Part shown: positions 30,086-39,276 of the stretch, piece by piece
Position numbering within the stretch: the first letter of the stretch is position 1
Layout: each line of letters begins with the position of its first letter
From: an uncultured Cetobacterium sp.
Lineage (GTDB): Bacteria > Fusobacteriota > Fusobacteriia > Fusobacteriales > Fusobacteriaceae
Assembly (NCBI RefSeq): GCF_945952365.1
Contig: NZ_CAMFHX010000019.1
Coordinates: forward strand, 1-46,151
Direction: 5' to 3'
Length of the DNA: 46,151 bases
Made by a program: the position numbers and the translations under genes
The notes under the pieces: model-generated
Told to the model about the DNA's origin: nothing
Seen by the model: the letters and a program-made list of their open reading frames with translations, nothing else
The model's database searches: none

Positions 30086-30418
30086 TTATAATGCTATTCC
30101 TAATGTTACTAAAGCTACTACTCCTATTATATACTTCCAGATTGGAGTTTTAGTTTCTGTTTCTGTTAAACTCTTATTTAAAGAATCATTACTTTCATTC
30201 AATTGAATAACTTGTTTTTGATCTTTAAATTTATCTGCATTTATATTTGTATCCTCTATTTTTATAACTTTTTTATCAAGTTGAACATTACTCTCTTTTG
30301 GATAACTTTCTAATTGCTCTTTATTAACTCCCGTAACTTGTTTGTCAATAACTACATCCTCATTAGCAAAAACTCCTAAAGATAAAATCATTAATCCTGT
30401 AATAACTAATTTTTTCAT
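30086..30418 (-). CDS. Small exported protein with C-terminal membrane anchor
   Basis: 110 residues. An N-terminal signal peptide (MKKLVITGLMILSLGVFA, probable cleavage after the Ala near 18), then about 65 polar residues rich in Lys, Asp, Glu and Asn with no Cys, and a C-terminal hydrophobic segment (IWKYIIGVVALVTLGIAL) that could anchor it in the inner membrane. I recognise no family. The ATG overlaps the TPR gene's stop (ATGA) and exbB follows 34 bases after its stop, so it is coupled to a TonB-system operon. A link between motor and TPR protein is a guess. Confidence 0.6.
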   Translation of the reverse strand: MKKLVITGLMILSLGVFANEDVVIDKQVTGVNKEQLESYPKESNVQLDKKVIKIEDTNINADKFKDQKQVIQLNESNDSLNKSLTETETKTPIWKYIIGVVALVTLGIAL

Positions 30419-33270
30419 ATGTTCTCTCCTCCGTTAAAAAAATCTTTGTATTTTTCAGAAAGATTTGCATTCTCTCTTTTTAACTGCTCATAATATCTCT
30501 TTGCATTCTCTTTTTTCTCAATTTTTAAATTTAAGAAAATTAATTTTTCTAAGAAATAATCTTTATTTTTGCTTTCTGTCTTTAAAAGCTCATCATATTG
30601 TGCTATTGCATCAGTAAAGCTATTTAATCTTTCATATACTTCAGCTGATCTTATTTTAGACTCTAGTGCAAATTCACTTGCTGGATATAATAGATATAAT
30701 TTTGTATAATTTCTTACTGCTTCATTTAACAGTCCTGTTTCTTTCTCTATATTAGCTACTCCAAATAGAGCCTTATCTTTATACGCACTATTTTCTAAAG
30801 ACAGGATTGTATTATAATAACTCTTCGCAGTTTCATAATCTTTGTTAGAGTAGTAGTAATCTCCTAAACCTAGTGATCCATAATCCTTGTAAGAGTTAGT
30901 GTTTATAAGTTTTTCATATTCAGCTTTTGCTTCCTCTATTTTCTTCTCTCTTTGGAAATGATTTGCCATATAATAACTTTTTTTCTCATCATTTGTTATT
31001 TTATTTATCCACTCCAACTCTTTTTGAAGATTTTTAGTATTTTGAGATAATTCAATAACTTTCATTAGTGATTTTTCTTTTAATGTTTCATCTTTTGTTT
31101 GAGTATAAAGTTTTTCATATGTATTTAAACTATTACTATTATTTCCTGATATTCCATATAACTCTCCTTCCATTAAAAGAATATTATCTTTTAATCTTGA
31201 GTTTGGATATGAGCTCATAAACTCTTTACTTTTAATTTCAAAGTTTGCACTATCTTTTAATAAATATAATGAAGATATTTGCCAATATAATCCTTTTTCT
31301 TTATATTCAGCTGTTTTAGATTCTTCTGCACTTATTTTATAAGCTTCAATGGCTTCTTTATACTTTTTTTCCGTGTAGTAAGTTTCCCCTATTTGGAACT
31401 GTGCATAATCTCCCAAGCTTGAAACTAGTTTTAATTTTTCAAAGTACTCTCTAGCTTTTTCTGGATTATCTAATCTAAAGTAACTTATTGCAACTTTATC
31501 AACAACATCCTCTAAAGCGAAAATATTATCTCCTGCAATATAAGCTTCCCCTGAAGAGATAGAATCTTCATATCTTTCCCATAGGAAATAGTTCTTTATT
31601 ACATTGTAATTAGCTTTCTCATATAAAGCTTTATCTGCTGACGTCTGATTGCTTGTAATCTGTTTAAAGTACATATCAGCTTCTTCATACCTTCCCATAC
31701 CCATAGTTGCAATTCCTTTTTGGTATGTATTTTCTAAAGATGCATCCTGCATATTTAAATATTGCATAACTTCATTATACTTTTTCTGAGCAATCATAAC
31801 TTCTATTAAATTAGAAACTATATCAGGATCTCTATTTGTAGCTAAATAATCTTTATATAGATTTATTGCTGCGTCCCCTTTTCCTTCTGATAAAAGGTTA
31901 TCTGAACTGATTATTGTGATATTCTTTTTATATTCTTGATCTCCTGGATATTTAGTATTAAACTCTGCTATTGCTGAATTCAATACTCCTCTATCTTTTG
32001 TTCTACTTAAAGCTACTATCAATCTGTATAAAGATTCTTTTGTTGGAGAGATATTATTATTTTTTCTATAGTACTCTTCAGCTACTTTAAACTCTCTTTC
32101 TTCAAAAGCTGAAGCTGCTATTAAATTATTTATAGCTATCTCCTCTTCTTTTTTCAAGTTTAAACCTGTAACTAAATTTCTATTTCCTAAAACCCATTTA
32201 TAATTTTTATTTAAATACTCTATCGAAAGTTGATAGTATATACTTTCATTTTTATATTTGGTTGTGTAAAGTTTTCTAAAGTTTTCTAATGAGTTTTTAT
32301 AGTCTTTCAATCTATATTGAGAAAGTGCTATTCCATATATCACATCTGTATCTTTGTTACTAATTTTATTATAATATTCTAAAGCTTTATCATTCGTTCC
32401 TCTAACTATATAGAAGTCTCCAAAACTTTTCAAAGCTGTATTATATAATTTTGGTTCTGAAGATAGTGTCGATAAAATATTTTCTGCTTCTCTTGAGTTG
32501 CCTTGTTTTAAATAGATTTCTATCATTGTTAAAACAGAAAGTGTTTTATATTCAGAGGTACTTTTACTATCTTTTACTTTAGTGAAATGATTTAAAGCTT
32601 TTGTTGATTCATTTGTTTTATAGTATGATGACCCGTATAAATAATCCACAAGTTCTTGATTTGTTCCTACTTTACCGCCTCTATAATACTCATCTAAATA
32701 AACTATTGTCTTTATATATTGAGAGTTATTATATGCTGCTAAAGCAAGGTTCAAAACAACATCTTCATAATTTCTACCTTGTAGATTAAGAGCACTTGTT
32801 AGTTCTCTTTGTGCTCTAATATAATCTTTATTATCCATATAACCTTTTCCAAGAGCTAAAAGTGCTTCTTCATAATCATTTTTACCCTCGGTAGTTGTTT
32901 TATTTATTAAATTTGCAGCTTTAGTTGCTGTCTCAAAATCTTTTAATCCAACATATGATTTTGTTAAATAAAGATATATATTATTCATTTCACTCTGAGT
33001 TAGTTTTAACTCTTTTAAACATCCATTTAAAGTATTTATAGCTTCTTGATATCTTCCTTCTACATAATATACTTGACCCATTCTTATTCTGATATTTTTT
33101 ATATATCTAGAACGAGGATATTTTGTTATAAAGTTATTTGATTCCTGAAGTGCCATAGAATACTTTTTTTGAAGGAATAATTCATCTAAGAATTTTATAT
33201 CCTCTTTTTCAGAAGCCAATAACCCTGAACATATTAAAACCCCAGCTATAAACAGTTTAAGTTTTCTCAC
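30415..33270 (-). CDS. Large periplasmic TPR-repeat protein
   Basis: 951 residues. A signal peptide (about 1-20, KLFIAGVLICSGLLASE) is followed by some twenty degenerate tetratricopeptide repeats to the C-terminus; examples of the helix pairs are YVEGRYQEAINTLNGCLKE, YTEKKYKEAIEAYKISAEE and YNTILSLENSAYKDKALFGVA. There is no catalytic motif or membrane segment. Such TPR solenoids bind partner proteins; in the Tol system the TPR protein CpoB plays this part next to TolQRA. The GTG start (33270) overlaps the DUF116 stop in GTGA, with AGAGGTGGGG ahead. The following genes encode a small anchored protein and ExbB-ExbD-TonB, so a coordinated envelope complex is the likely setting. Confidence 0.85.
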   Translation of the reverse strand: MRKLKLFIAGVLICSGLLASEKEDIKFLDELFLQKKYSMALQESNNFITKYPRSRYIKNIRIRMGQVYYVEGRYQEAINTLNGCLKELKLTQSEMNNIYLYLTKSYVGLKDFETATKAANLINKTTTEGKNDYEEALLALGKGYMDNKDYIRAQRELTSALNLQGRNYEDVVLNLALAAYNNSQYIKTIVYLDEYYRGGKVGTNQELVDYLYGSSYYKTNESTKALNHFTKVKDSKSTSEYKTLSVLTMIEIYLKQGNSREAENILSTLSSEPKLYNTALKSFGDFYIVRGTNDKALEYYNKISNKDTDVIYGIALSQYRLKDYKNSLENFRKLYTTKYKNESIYYQLSIEYLNKNYKWVLGNRNLVTGLNLKKEEEIAINNLIAASAFEEREFKVAEEYYRKNNNISPTKESLYRLIVALSRTKDRGVLNSAIAEFNTKYPGDQEYKKNITIISSDNLLSEGKGDAAINLYKDYLATNRDPDIVSNLIEVMIAQKKYNEVMQYLNMQDASLENTYQKGIATMGMGRYEEADMYFKQITSNQTSADKALYEKANYNVIKNYFLWERYEDSISSGEAYIAGDNIFALEDVVDKVAISYFRLDNPEKAREYFEKLKLVSSLGDYAQFQIGETYYTEKKYKEAIEAYKISAEESKTAEYKEKGLYWQISSLYLLKDSANFEIKSKEFMSSYPNSRLKDNILLMEGELYGISGNNSNSLNTYEKLYTQTKDETLKEKSLMKVIELSQNTKNLQKELEWINKITNDEKKSYYMANHFQREKKIEEAKAEYEKLINTNSYKDYGSLGLGDYYYSNKDYETAKSYYNTILSLENSAYKDKALFGVANIEKETGLLNEAVRNYTKLYLLYPASEFALESKIRSAEVYERLNSFTDAIAQYDELLKTESKNKDYFLEKLIFLNLKIEKKENAKRYYEQLKRENANLSEKYKDFFNGGENI

Positions 33271-33803
33271 GTTGTCCCCACCTCTCTTAATACCTTTCTT
33301 ATTTCGTTCACAGCTACTCTTGTATTTTTACATGGTCCTTCAACTATTTTATTAAACAAACCATATACTGGCATCGGAAAAGAATCTCTAATTCCAGATG
33401 TCAAATCTCTTTTACAAGCTATAGCTATCACTAAATTTGGTTTATACTCTTTTAAATACATTCTTGCTAATGTTCCACCAGTAGCTACTTTTACATTAAT
33501 ACTAGTAAATTCATCTTGAATCTTTAGAATTTCAGATATGTCACAAAGTCCACATTTTTTACAATTCTCTACATTATTTGTTATTTTTAGATTGCAATCA
33601 TATTTTTGAATACAATGAGGTAACAATATTGCTATTTTTTTAATATCTATTTTTTTTATAAATTTCAATACTCTTCGATTATTAAAATCTACAAATTTTT
33701 TTGCACTATTATTATCATATGAATTTTTAAATATCAACTCTTCTAATAAATACTTAAAATAATGAAGCTCGTATATAATTTTTAATATATAAAATTTGCT
33801 CAT
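33267..33803 (-). CDS. DUF116-family cysteine-rich protein
   Basis: 178 residues. The C-terminal two-thirds match DUF116: ILLPHCIQKYDCNLKI, then a four-Cys cluster NCKKCGLCDI, VATGGTLARMYLKEYKPNLVIAIACKRDL and PVYGLFNKIVEGPCKNT. Cys residues in CxxCxxC spacing suggest a metal or Fe-S site. The family function is unknown; members often accompany tRNA or formyltransferase genes. It has its own extended promoter at 33836-33864 and a GGAG site, and it is the first gene of the long string down to trhP. Its stop overlaps the TPR gene start. Confidence 0.8.
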   Translation of the reverse strand: MSKFYILKIIYELHYFKYLLEELIFKNSYDNNSAKKFVDFNNRRVLKFIKKIDIKKIAILLPHCIQKYDCNLKITNNVENCKKCGLCDISEILKIQDEFTSINVKVATGGTLARMYLKEYKPNLVIAIACKRDLTSGIRDSFPMPVYGLFNKIVEGPCKNTRVAVNEIRKVLREVGTT

Positions 33804-33835
33804 TATTTCTCCTTAAATGAAAAAATATTATCCAA

Positions 33836-33864
33836 ATTATACCACAAAGCAATTCTCTTTGCAA
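33836..33864 (-). promoter_or_regulatory. Promoter of the DUF116-TPR-TonB string
   Basis: -35 TTGCAA (33864-33859), a 17-base spacer, TGG and -10 TATAAT (33841-33836) on the minus strand. It lies just after the dnaN terminator. Confidence 0.75.
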
Positions 33865-33898
33865 AATAAAAAACTAGCTCACTCTGTAAGCTAGTTTT
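33862..33898 (-). terminator. Terminator of the sigma-dnaN unit
   Basis: AAAACTAGCT (33898-33889 on the minus strand) pairs with AGCTAGTTTT (33879-33870) around a 9-base loop, followed by a T-rich tail. It begins 8 bases after the dnaN stop. Confidence 0.9.
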
Positions 33899-33905
33899 CT
33901 CTAAT

Positions 33906-35027
33906 CTAGTCTTTCAAAGCTAAAGGCATCACTATGTAAGTATAATTATTCTCTTGCACATTTCTTGTTCTTACAGCACTATTCGATGTTGTAAACTCTA
34001 AAGTTATTACATCTTTGTCACTAGATTGAATAAATTCTAACAAGAATTTTACATTTAAAGAGATTTTCAAACTATCTCCTTCATAATTTACTTTTGTTAT
34101 CTCCTTTGCTTTTGCTATCTCTCCAACTCCTTCAATATCTAAAGTTCCATTAGAAAGTGTAAATATAGCTCCGAATTTTGACTCTGAATTATTTTTTACA
34201 AATATTTGAATTCTTTTCAACATCTTTTCAAATTCAACTCTTTCTATTTGTAACCTTTTATTATATCCACTAGCTTCTAGTATTGTTTTGTAGTTCGGGA
34301 ATGGTAAATCAATTACTCTGCTTACTATAGAAATATTTCCCAATTTAAAGTATAGCTGTTTATTTTTTTGAGTAAATGCTATCTCCTCTTCGTTACCATT
34401 TCTAAGCAATTTAGACATTGCATCAATTGTATTTATAGGTATACTTACTTTAAATACTCCTTCATTATCTAAATATTCATGCTCTAAATATGTTAGACGA
34501 TATGTATCTGTAGATATAAATTTAATTTTATTCTCTTCTATCTCTAACCTTATACAGTTTATAGATAAATTATCACTCGACATTGAAGCTGAGAATTTTA
34601 CTTTATCAAAGTAGTCAGCTAATTCTACTTTTTTTAACTTAAATTGAAACTCTTCATCCTCTAACTCTGATTCTTGAATTTTAGGAAACTCTTCGGCATT
34701 CATCAATATAAATTCTGAAGCTGAATCAGATGTCTCAATCGTCAATACGTCTTCATCTATATTTAAAGTGATATATTCATCTTTAATCTCTTTTAAATAC
34801 TCTTCAACTAAATGATGTTGGAATACAGCCTTTCCATCTCTTAAAACTTCACACTCCATATGAGTTGAAATCGTTAACTCTAAATTTGTTCCACAAAACC
34901 ATAACTTACTATCTCTTGTTTCAATATAAACATAAGATATTATTGGTCTTATTTTATTTTCATTTATAGCTTTCTCTACGATTTTTATTTTTTTTAAAAA
35001 TTCTAATCTATTAACTTTTAAAATCAA
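33906..35027 (-). CDS. dnaN: DNA polymerase III beta clamp
   Basis: 373 residues, three repeated clamp domains as in DnaN. Recognisable pieces are MILKVNRLEFLKKIKIVEKAI, RPIISYVYIET (domain I), ISTDTYRLTYLEHEYL (domain II, the ATDxxRL motif) and the C-terminal YTYIVMPLALKD, a variant of the usual MPM/MPVR ending. It forms the sliding clamp for replication. The start is TTG at 35027, 6 bases after GGAGG. It follows the sigma-factor gene by 17 bases; no dnaA lies next to it, unlike the common dnaA-dnaN order. It could be a second clamp paralogue, which the window cannot settle. Confidence 0.9.
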   Translation of the reverse strand: MILKVNRLEFLKKIKIVEKAINENKIRPIISYVYIETRDSKLWFCGTNLELTISTHMECEVLRDGKAVFQHHLVEEYLKEIKDEYITLNIDEDVLTIETSDSASEFILMNAEEFPKIQESELEDEEFQFKLKKVELADYFDKVKFSASMSSDNLSINCIRLEIEENKIKFISTDTYRLTYLEHEYLDNEGVFKVSIPINTIDAMSKLLRNGNEEEIAFTQKNKQLYFKLGNISIVSRVIDLPFPNYKTILEASGYNKRLQIERVEFEKMLKRIQIFVKNNSESKFGAIFTLSNGTLDIEGVGEIAKAKEITKVNYEGDSLKISLNVKFLLEFIQSSDKDVITLEFTTSNSAVRTRNVQENNYTYIVMPLALKD

Positions 35028-35044
35028 TTTAAACCTCCTTGCTT

Positions 35045-35869
35045 TTAATAGTAATAGTTTCCTTTTAGTAAGTCACTATAACGTATTCTTAATTTTTCTA
35101 ATGTTTTTTGCTCGATCTGTCGTACTCTCTCTCTTGTTATGCTAAAGCTTTGACCGATATCTTCTAAAGTATGAATTTGGTTTCCATCAAATCCAAATCT
35201 AAGTTTTAAAATTTGCTTTTCTCTTTCATTGAGCTTATTTAAAATCTCATTTATCTGCTCTGCACTGATATTTCGAATAATATTATCCTCTAAATCATTA
35301 TGAACTTCACTTGGAATAGTATCCTCTAAATATATATCTTCACCTATTGGTGAGCTCAATGATATTGTCTCTTGAAACTCAACCATTAGTTCTTGAACTT
35401 TTTCCAAATTTATCTCTAGTCCTTCTGAGATTTCATAGATTGTTGGATAATCACCCTTTAACATAACTGCGTCCATTATAAATTTATTTATTTTGTTCAA
35501 CAAATCATGTTTATAAGAAGGAATTCTTATCTCCCTTCCTTTGCTTATAATAGCTTTACTTATGGCTTGTTTTATCCACCAAACTGCATATGTTGAAAAT
35601 CGATACCCCTTTTCAATATCAAACTTTTCAATAGCATGAATCAACCCGAAGTTTCCTTCACTTATCAAATCTATGAAACCCATTCCTTTATTGCCATATT
35701 TTTTAGCAACATTAACTACCAATCTTAAATTACACAAAATCAATCTCTCTCTAGCTTCAATATCCCCATTCTTAGCTCTTTTCAGCAGAGAGACTTCCTC
35801 ATCTTTGTCTAACACTTCATACTCTTTTATATCATCTAGATAAAACGAAACTAAATCTTTTTCTGTCAT
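35045..35869 (-). CDS. Sigma-70 family factor of the RpoD/RpoS (group 2) type
   Basis: About 274 residues from the ATG at 35869. The frame reaches an ATG at 35893 that has no ribosome site, while GGGGTG precedes the inner ATG. Region 1.2 is DLVSFYLDDIKEYEVL; region 2 has LRLVVNVAKKYGNKGMGFIDLISEGNFGLIHAIEKFD and RFSTYAVWWIKQAISKAI, close to the primary-sigma -10 recognition helix. Region 4 has HTLEDIGQSFSITRERVRQIEQKTLEKLR. There is no region 1.1, and the length is short of a primary sigma. It should recognise TATAAT-type promoters under particular conditions. It is co-transcribed with dnaN. No anti-sigma gene is nearby. Confidence 0.85.
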   Translation of the reverse strand: MTEKDLVSFYLDDIKEYEVLDKDEEVSLLKRAKNGDIEARERLILCNLRLVVNVAKKYGNKGMGFIDLISEGNFGLIHAIEKFDIEKGYRFSTYAVWWIKQAISKAIISKGREIRIPSYKHDLLNKINKFIMDAVMLKGDYPTIYEISEGLEINLEKVQELMVEFQETISLSSPIGEDIYLEDTIPSEVHNDLEDNIIRNISAEQINEILNKLNEREKQILKLRFGFDGNQIHTLEDIGQSFSITRERVRQIEQKTLEKLRIRYSDLLKGNYYY

Positions 35870-35974
35870 ATACACCCCATACCCTTTAGTCATCTTTTTC
35901 TATTTTCTGAATTTCCGTGTTGCTTTATATTTAATTTTGATCTTCACTTATGTAATTATTTTGAAATAAACTTT

Positions 35975-36976
35975 TTAATAAAACTCCTCTTTTAACTCTC
36001 TTGTCATTAACTCTTTAACTTTTTCTTTTGTATCTGCATTTTCATATATAATAGCATATATAGCTTCTACTATAGGCATACTTATTCCTAAGGCTAACTT
36101 CTTAGCATAAACAGCCTTAACTGTTGGAACTCCTTCAGCAACCATAACCATACTTTTAAGAATATCATCTATATTCTCACCTTTTCCAAGTCTCTCTCCA
36201 ACATATCTATTTCTACTATGTTGACTAGCACACGTTACAACTAGGTCCCCAATCCCAGTTAAACCAGAAAATGTACGTTCATCTGCTCCCATAACTTTTC
36301 CAAATCTTATCATCTCGGCTATTCCTCTTGTTATAAGAGCTGCTTTTGCGTTATCTCCATAACCCAATCCATCAGCTATTCCCGCTCCTATTGCTAAACA
36401 ATTCTTAACAGCTCCACCAAGTTCAACTCCTGCTATATCCTCACTTACATAAACTCTAAAGTTTTCTGTGTTGAATAGCTCTTGAACCTTTTTGGCATTT
36501 TCTAAATCTCCAGCCGCAACTATTGTTGTTGGCATTTCTTGAGCTACCTCTTCCGCATGAGTTGGACCTGATAAAATAACTATATTTTTATGGTATTTAC
36601 CTTTTATTTCATCTTTCATTACATGTGATAGTGTTTCTCCACTCAAAACTTCTATCCCTTTTGCTGTATTTATTAAAATCATTCCCTCAGCAATTTGTGG
36701 AGATATTTTTGACATAACTCCTCTTAAAACTTGCGAAGGAACAGAAAAAATAATGTACTTAACACCAGTTAAAAGTCCTTCAAGTTCTGAAGTCACCTTT
36801 AAATTTTCTGGAAACTTAACACCTGGAAGTAACCTTTTATTTTCTTTTTCTAAAGATAATTTTTCGGCAATCTCCTTGTTGTGTTCCCACATTGTTACGT
36901 CATATCCTTTTTTTGCCAAGATCATTCCTAAAGCTGTTCCCCAGCTTCCTGCTCCAATTACAACTACTTTTTCCAT
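35975..36976 (-). CDS. gpsA: NAD(P)-dependent glycerol-3-phosphate dehydrogenase
   Basis: 333 residues. N-terminal dinucleotide fold VVIGAGSWGTALGMILA (about 5-20); the catalytic-domain signature ELGGAVKNCLAIGAGIADGLGYGDNAKAALITRG (about 185-218) contains the active-site Lys; FSGLTGIGDLVVTC follows. It makes sn-glycerol-3-phosphate for phospholipids from dihydroxyacetone phosphate. It lies 13 bases after plsY, the acyltransferase that uses its product, so the two form a lipid-precursor pair. AAGGAG precedes the ATG. Confidence 0.97.
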   Translation of the reverse strand: MEKVVVIGAGSWGTALGMILAKKGYDVTMWEHNKEIAEKLSLEKENKRLLPGVKFPENLKVTSELEGLLTGVKYIIFSVPSQVLRGVMSKISPQIAEGMILINTAKGIEVLSGETLSHVMKDEIKGKYHKNIVILSGPTHAEEVAQEMPTTIVAAGDLENAKKVQELFNTENFRVYVSEDIAGVELGGAVKNCLAIGAGIADGLGYGDNAKAALITRGIAEMIRFGKVMGADERTFSGLTGIGDLVVTCASQHSRNRYVGERLGKGENIDDILKSMVMVAEGVPTVKAVYAKKLALGISMPIVEAIYAIIYENADTKEKVKELMTRELKEEFY

Positions 36977-36989
36977 TTAATTTATCTCC

Positions 36990-37595
36990 TTACTTTAAAT
37001 TAAATTTGTTTTCTTTTCCTTCAATAAGTCTTTGAATATTAGCTTTATGCTTATAGATAACAAAAACTCCTACTACTAACGAGATTATAACCAATGGCAT
37101 TCTAGTTGCTGCATCTCTCACTGGGAAAAAGTATGCTAATACTGGTAATAATCCAGCACACACCACAGACCCTAAAGAGATATATTTACTAACTCCTACC
37201 ACTAATATAAATATTAGTACAAGTATACCTACTACTTTCGGCATTAAGAAAAGAAAAACTCCTAAACTTGTAGCAACACCTTTTCCACCTTTAAATTGTA
37301 AAAAGAATGAGAACGTATGTCCTAATATTGCTACTAACCCTAATAATATTATATAGATTCCATCTACACCAAAGCTACTCGCTAGGTAAAGTGGAAGATA
37401 ACCTTTTAAAGCATCTAATATCAGAACCATTATACCATACTTTGGACCTAAAATTCTATATGCATTTGTTGCTCCAGAATTTTTACTTCCGTGCTCTCTT
37501 ATATCAATATTCTTTGTAGCTTTTCCAAGCCAAACCCCACAAGGTAATGAACCAAATACATATGCAACCACTGCAAATATTAAAAACTTCTCCAT
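36990..37595 (-). CDS. plsY: Acyl-phosphate:glycerol-3-phosphate acyltransferase PlsY
   Basis: 201 residues, a polytopic inner-membrane enzyme. Three family motifs are visible: GSLPCGVWLGK with HGSKNSGATNAYRILG (about 34-50), FKGGKGVATSLG (about 104-115), and YKHKANIQRLIEGKENKF at the C-terminus. It acylates glycerol-3-phosphate at position 1 using acyl-phosphate. The following gene is gpsA, which makes the substrate. AGGAGG is the ribosome site; it lies 9 bases after rlmD. Confidence 0.96.
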   Translation of the reverse strand: MEKFLIFAVVAYVFGSLPCGVWLGKATKNIDIREHGSKNSGATNAYRILGPKYGIMVLILDALKGYLPLYLASSFGVDGIYIILLGLVAILGHTFSFFLQFKGGKGVATSLGVFLFLMPKVVGILVLIFILVVGVSKYISLGSVVCAGLLPVLAYFFPVRDAATRMPLVIISLVVGVFVIYKHKANIQRLIEGKENKFNLK

Positions 37596-37604
37596 AAAGT
37601 CCTC

Positions 37605-38966
37605 CTATTTTTTAACTAATCTTCCCACTACTTCTATATGACTTGTTTGAGGGAACATGTCTACAGGTTTAACTCTAACTAAGTTATATCCCTCTCTTTC
37701 TAAAATCTCTATATCTCTTGCAAAAGTTGAAGGATTACAAGATATATAAACAATCTCTTTTATTCCAACTTTAGTTATATTTAGAAGACTCTCTTCATCG
37801 ATTCCTTTTCTAGGTGGATCTAATATAATTGAATCTACAGCTTCAGCTTTTATTAGTTTTCCTAGCTCTTTATTTACATCCCCACATATAAACTGTACAT
37901 TTTCTATCTCGTTTTCTTTTGCTGTTTTTATTCCATCTTTTACTGCTGACTCAATAATTTCTATCGAATAAACTTGCTTAGCTTTTTTAGATAAAATCAT
38001 ACCGATTGTTCCTGTTCCAGCGTAAGCATCCACAACCCTTTTGTTTTCTATATCTTCAAACATACTGATTGCTAGCTCATATAATCTTCTAGTTTGCTCT
38101 AGATTTATTTGGAAGAATGACGTTGGAGAGATATTGAAGTGAATACCAGATATATCCTCTTTTATTGTTTTCTCACCAAAAACTAAAATGTTTTTATTTC
38201 CTAAAGCTACATTTGTTTTTCTATCATTTAAAGATACATAAACTGATGCTATCTCTGAAACTTTTGTCATCAACTCTTTTAAAATAGATTTTATATTTTC
38301 TGTTACTTTAGTATCATTTACAACTAAAACAACCATAGCTTCATTGAAAGAGTTTGTTCTTACCATAATATGTCTTAATATTCCATTATGTTTCTTTTCA
38401 TCATAAACAGTTACATTCGATTTATTTAAAATATCTTTCAGCGCAGTTATTATTTTATTTCCTAAAACAGAGTTTAACATATTGTCTTCAACTTGAAATA
38501 CATCATGACTTTTTCTTTTAAAGAACCCTGTTATTATCTCTTTACCATTTAAAGAAAACGGTTCTATTACTTTGTTTCTATAGTTTTTTTCAACAGGTGA
38601 TTCCAATGTTTCCTCTATTAAAACATCACTATTTTTCCCTATTCTTCTAACTACATCTTCAACCATATCTTTTTTATATTTCACTTGAGCTGTATAATCT
38701 AACATTCCAAAATCACACCCTTGGAAATCTTCAAATGTTATACAACTTAAATCTTTTATTCTTTCAGCTCCTGCAGTTATAATCTCTTTTATTAAAGCTC
38801 TTCCATAGCTTTTCTTTAAAGATATTATCTCTGCCTTTACAACGTCACCAGGTACAGACATAGGAACAAACATTGCAAATTCACCATTGTAGTATCCTAA
38901 TCCCTCTCCACCATAAACTATTTTTTCTATTTTTACTTCTACTATTTGACCTTTTTCTAATTTCAT
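37605..38966 (-). CDS. rlmD: RlmD/RumA-type 23S rRNA (uracil-C5)-methyltransferase
   Basis: 453 residues. A TRAM RNA-binding domain at the start (GQIVEVKIEKIVYGGEGLGYYNG, about 5-60), then the methyltransferase with VDAYAGTGTIGMIL (SAM site, about 307-320), ILDPPRKGIDEE (about 377) and the catalytic Cys in IVYISCNPSTFARDI (about 402-416). The Fe-S region near 75-90 shows fewer Cys residues (SC ... GCDFGM) than the four of E. coli RlmD, so the cluster may be absent; several non-enteric homologues (RlmCD type) also lack it. It methylates uracil in 23S rRNA. The name is given to family level. Confidence 0.85.
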   Translation of the reverse strand: MKLEKGQIVEVKIEKIVYGGEGLGYYNGEFAMFVPMSVPGDVVKAEIISLKKSYGRALIKEIITAGAERIKDLSCITFEDFQGCDFGMLDYTAQVKYKKDMVEDVVRRIGKNSDVLIEETLESPVEKNYRNKVIEPFSLNGKEIITGFFKRKSHDVFQVEDNMLNSVLGNKIITALKDILNKSNVTVYDEKKHNGILRHIMVRTNSFNEAMVVLVVNDTKVTENIKSILKELMTKVSEIASVYVSLNDRKTNVALGNKNILVFGEKTIKEDISGIHFNISPTSFFQINLEQTRRLYELAISMFEDIENKRVVDAYAGTGTIGMILSKKAKQVYSIEIIESAVKDGIKTAKENEIENVQFICGDVNKELGKLIKAEAVDSIILDPPRKGIDEESLLNITKVGIKEIVYISCNPSTFARDIEILEREGYNLVRVKPVDMFPQTSHIEVVGRLVKK

Positions 38967-38984
38967 ATATACTCTCCTATTTTT

Positions 38985-39257
38985 TTAAAAAGAGCCATCT
39001 TCTATTTTAAAGAAATTTATTTTTTCTGATATAACCATATTTTTTTTCTTATTCATCTCTTGCTCTATTTTTCTTAAGTCCATAAGTAAATCATACTCAT
39101 ATATTCTTTTGCTTCTCTCTTTTTCAAGTTCTTTTAACTCTCTTTCAAGTTTCAAATTACTTTTTTCTAAATATGAGATTGTTCTTATAAGATACCCATA
39201 AAATGACCAGACTAAAATTATACCAACGGTTGTCAATAAAACTTTTTTTCTTCTCAT
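38985..39257 (-). CDS. FtsL/DivIC-like small membrane protein
   Basis: 90 residues: a short basic N-terminus (MRRKK), one membrane helix (about 6-27), then a periplasmic heptad-rich coiled coil (YLEKSNLKLERELKELEKERSKRIYEYDLLMDLRKIEQ, about 28-66). This topology plus its position right after rsmH is that of FtsL, the bitopic division protein that bridges FtsB and FtsW/FtsI. The sequence itself is too short and variable to prove it. AAGGAGA precedes the ATG. It lies 19 bases after rsmH and 18 before rlmD. Confidence 0.65.
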   Translation of the reverse strand: MRRKKVLLTTVGIILVWSFYGYLIRTISYLEKSNLKLERELKELEKERSKRIYEYDLLMDLRKIEQEMNKKKNMVISEKINFFKIEDGSF

Positions 39258-39276
39258 TAGGTTCTCCTTTAAAATT

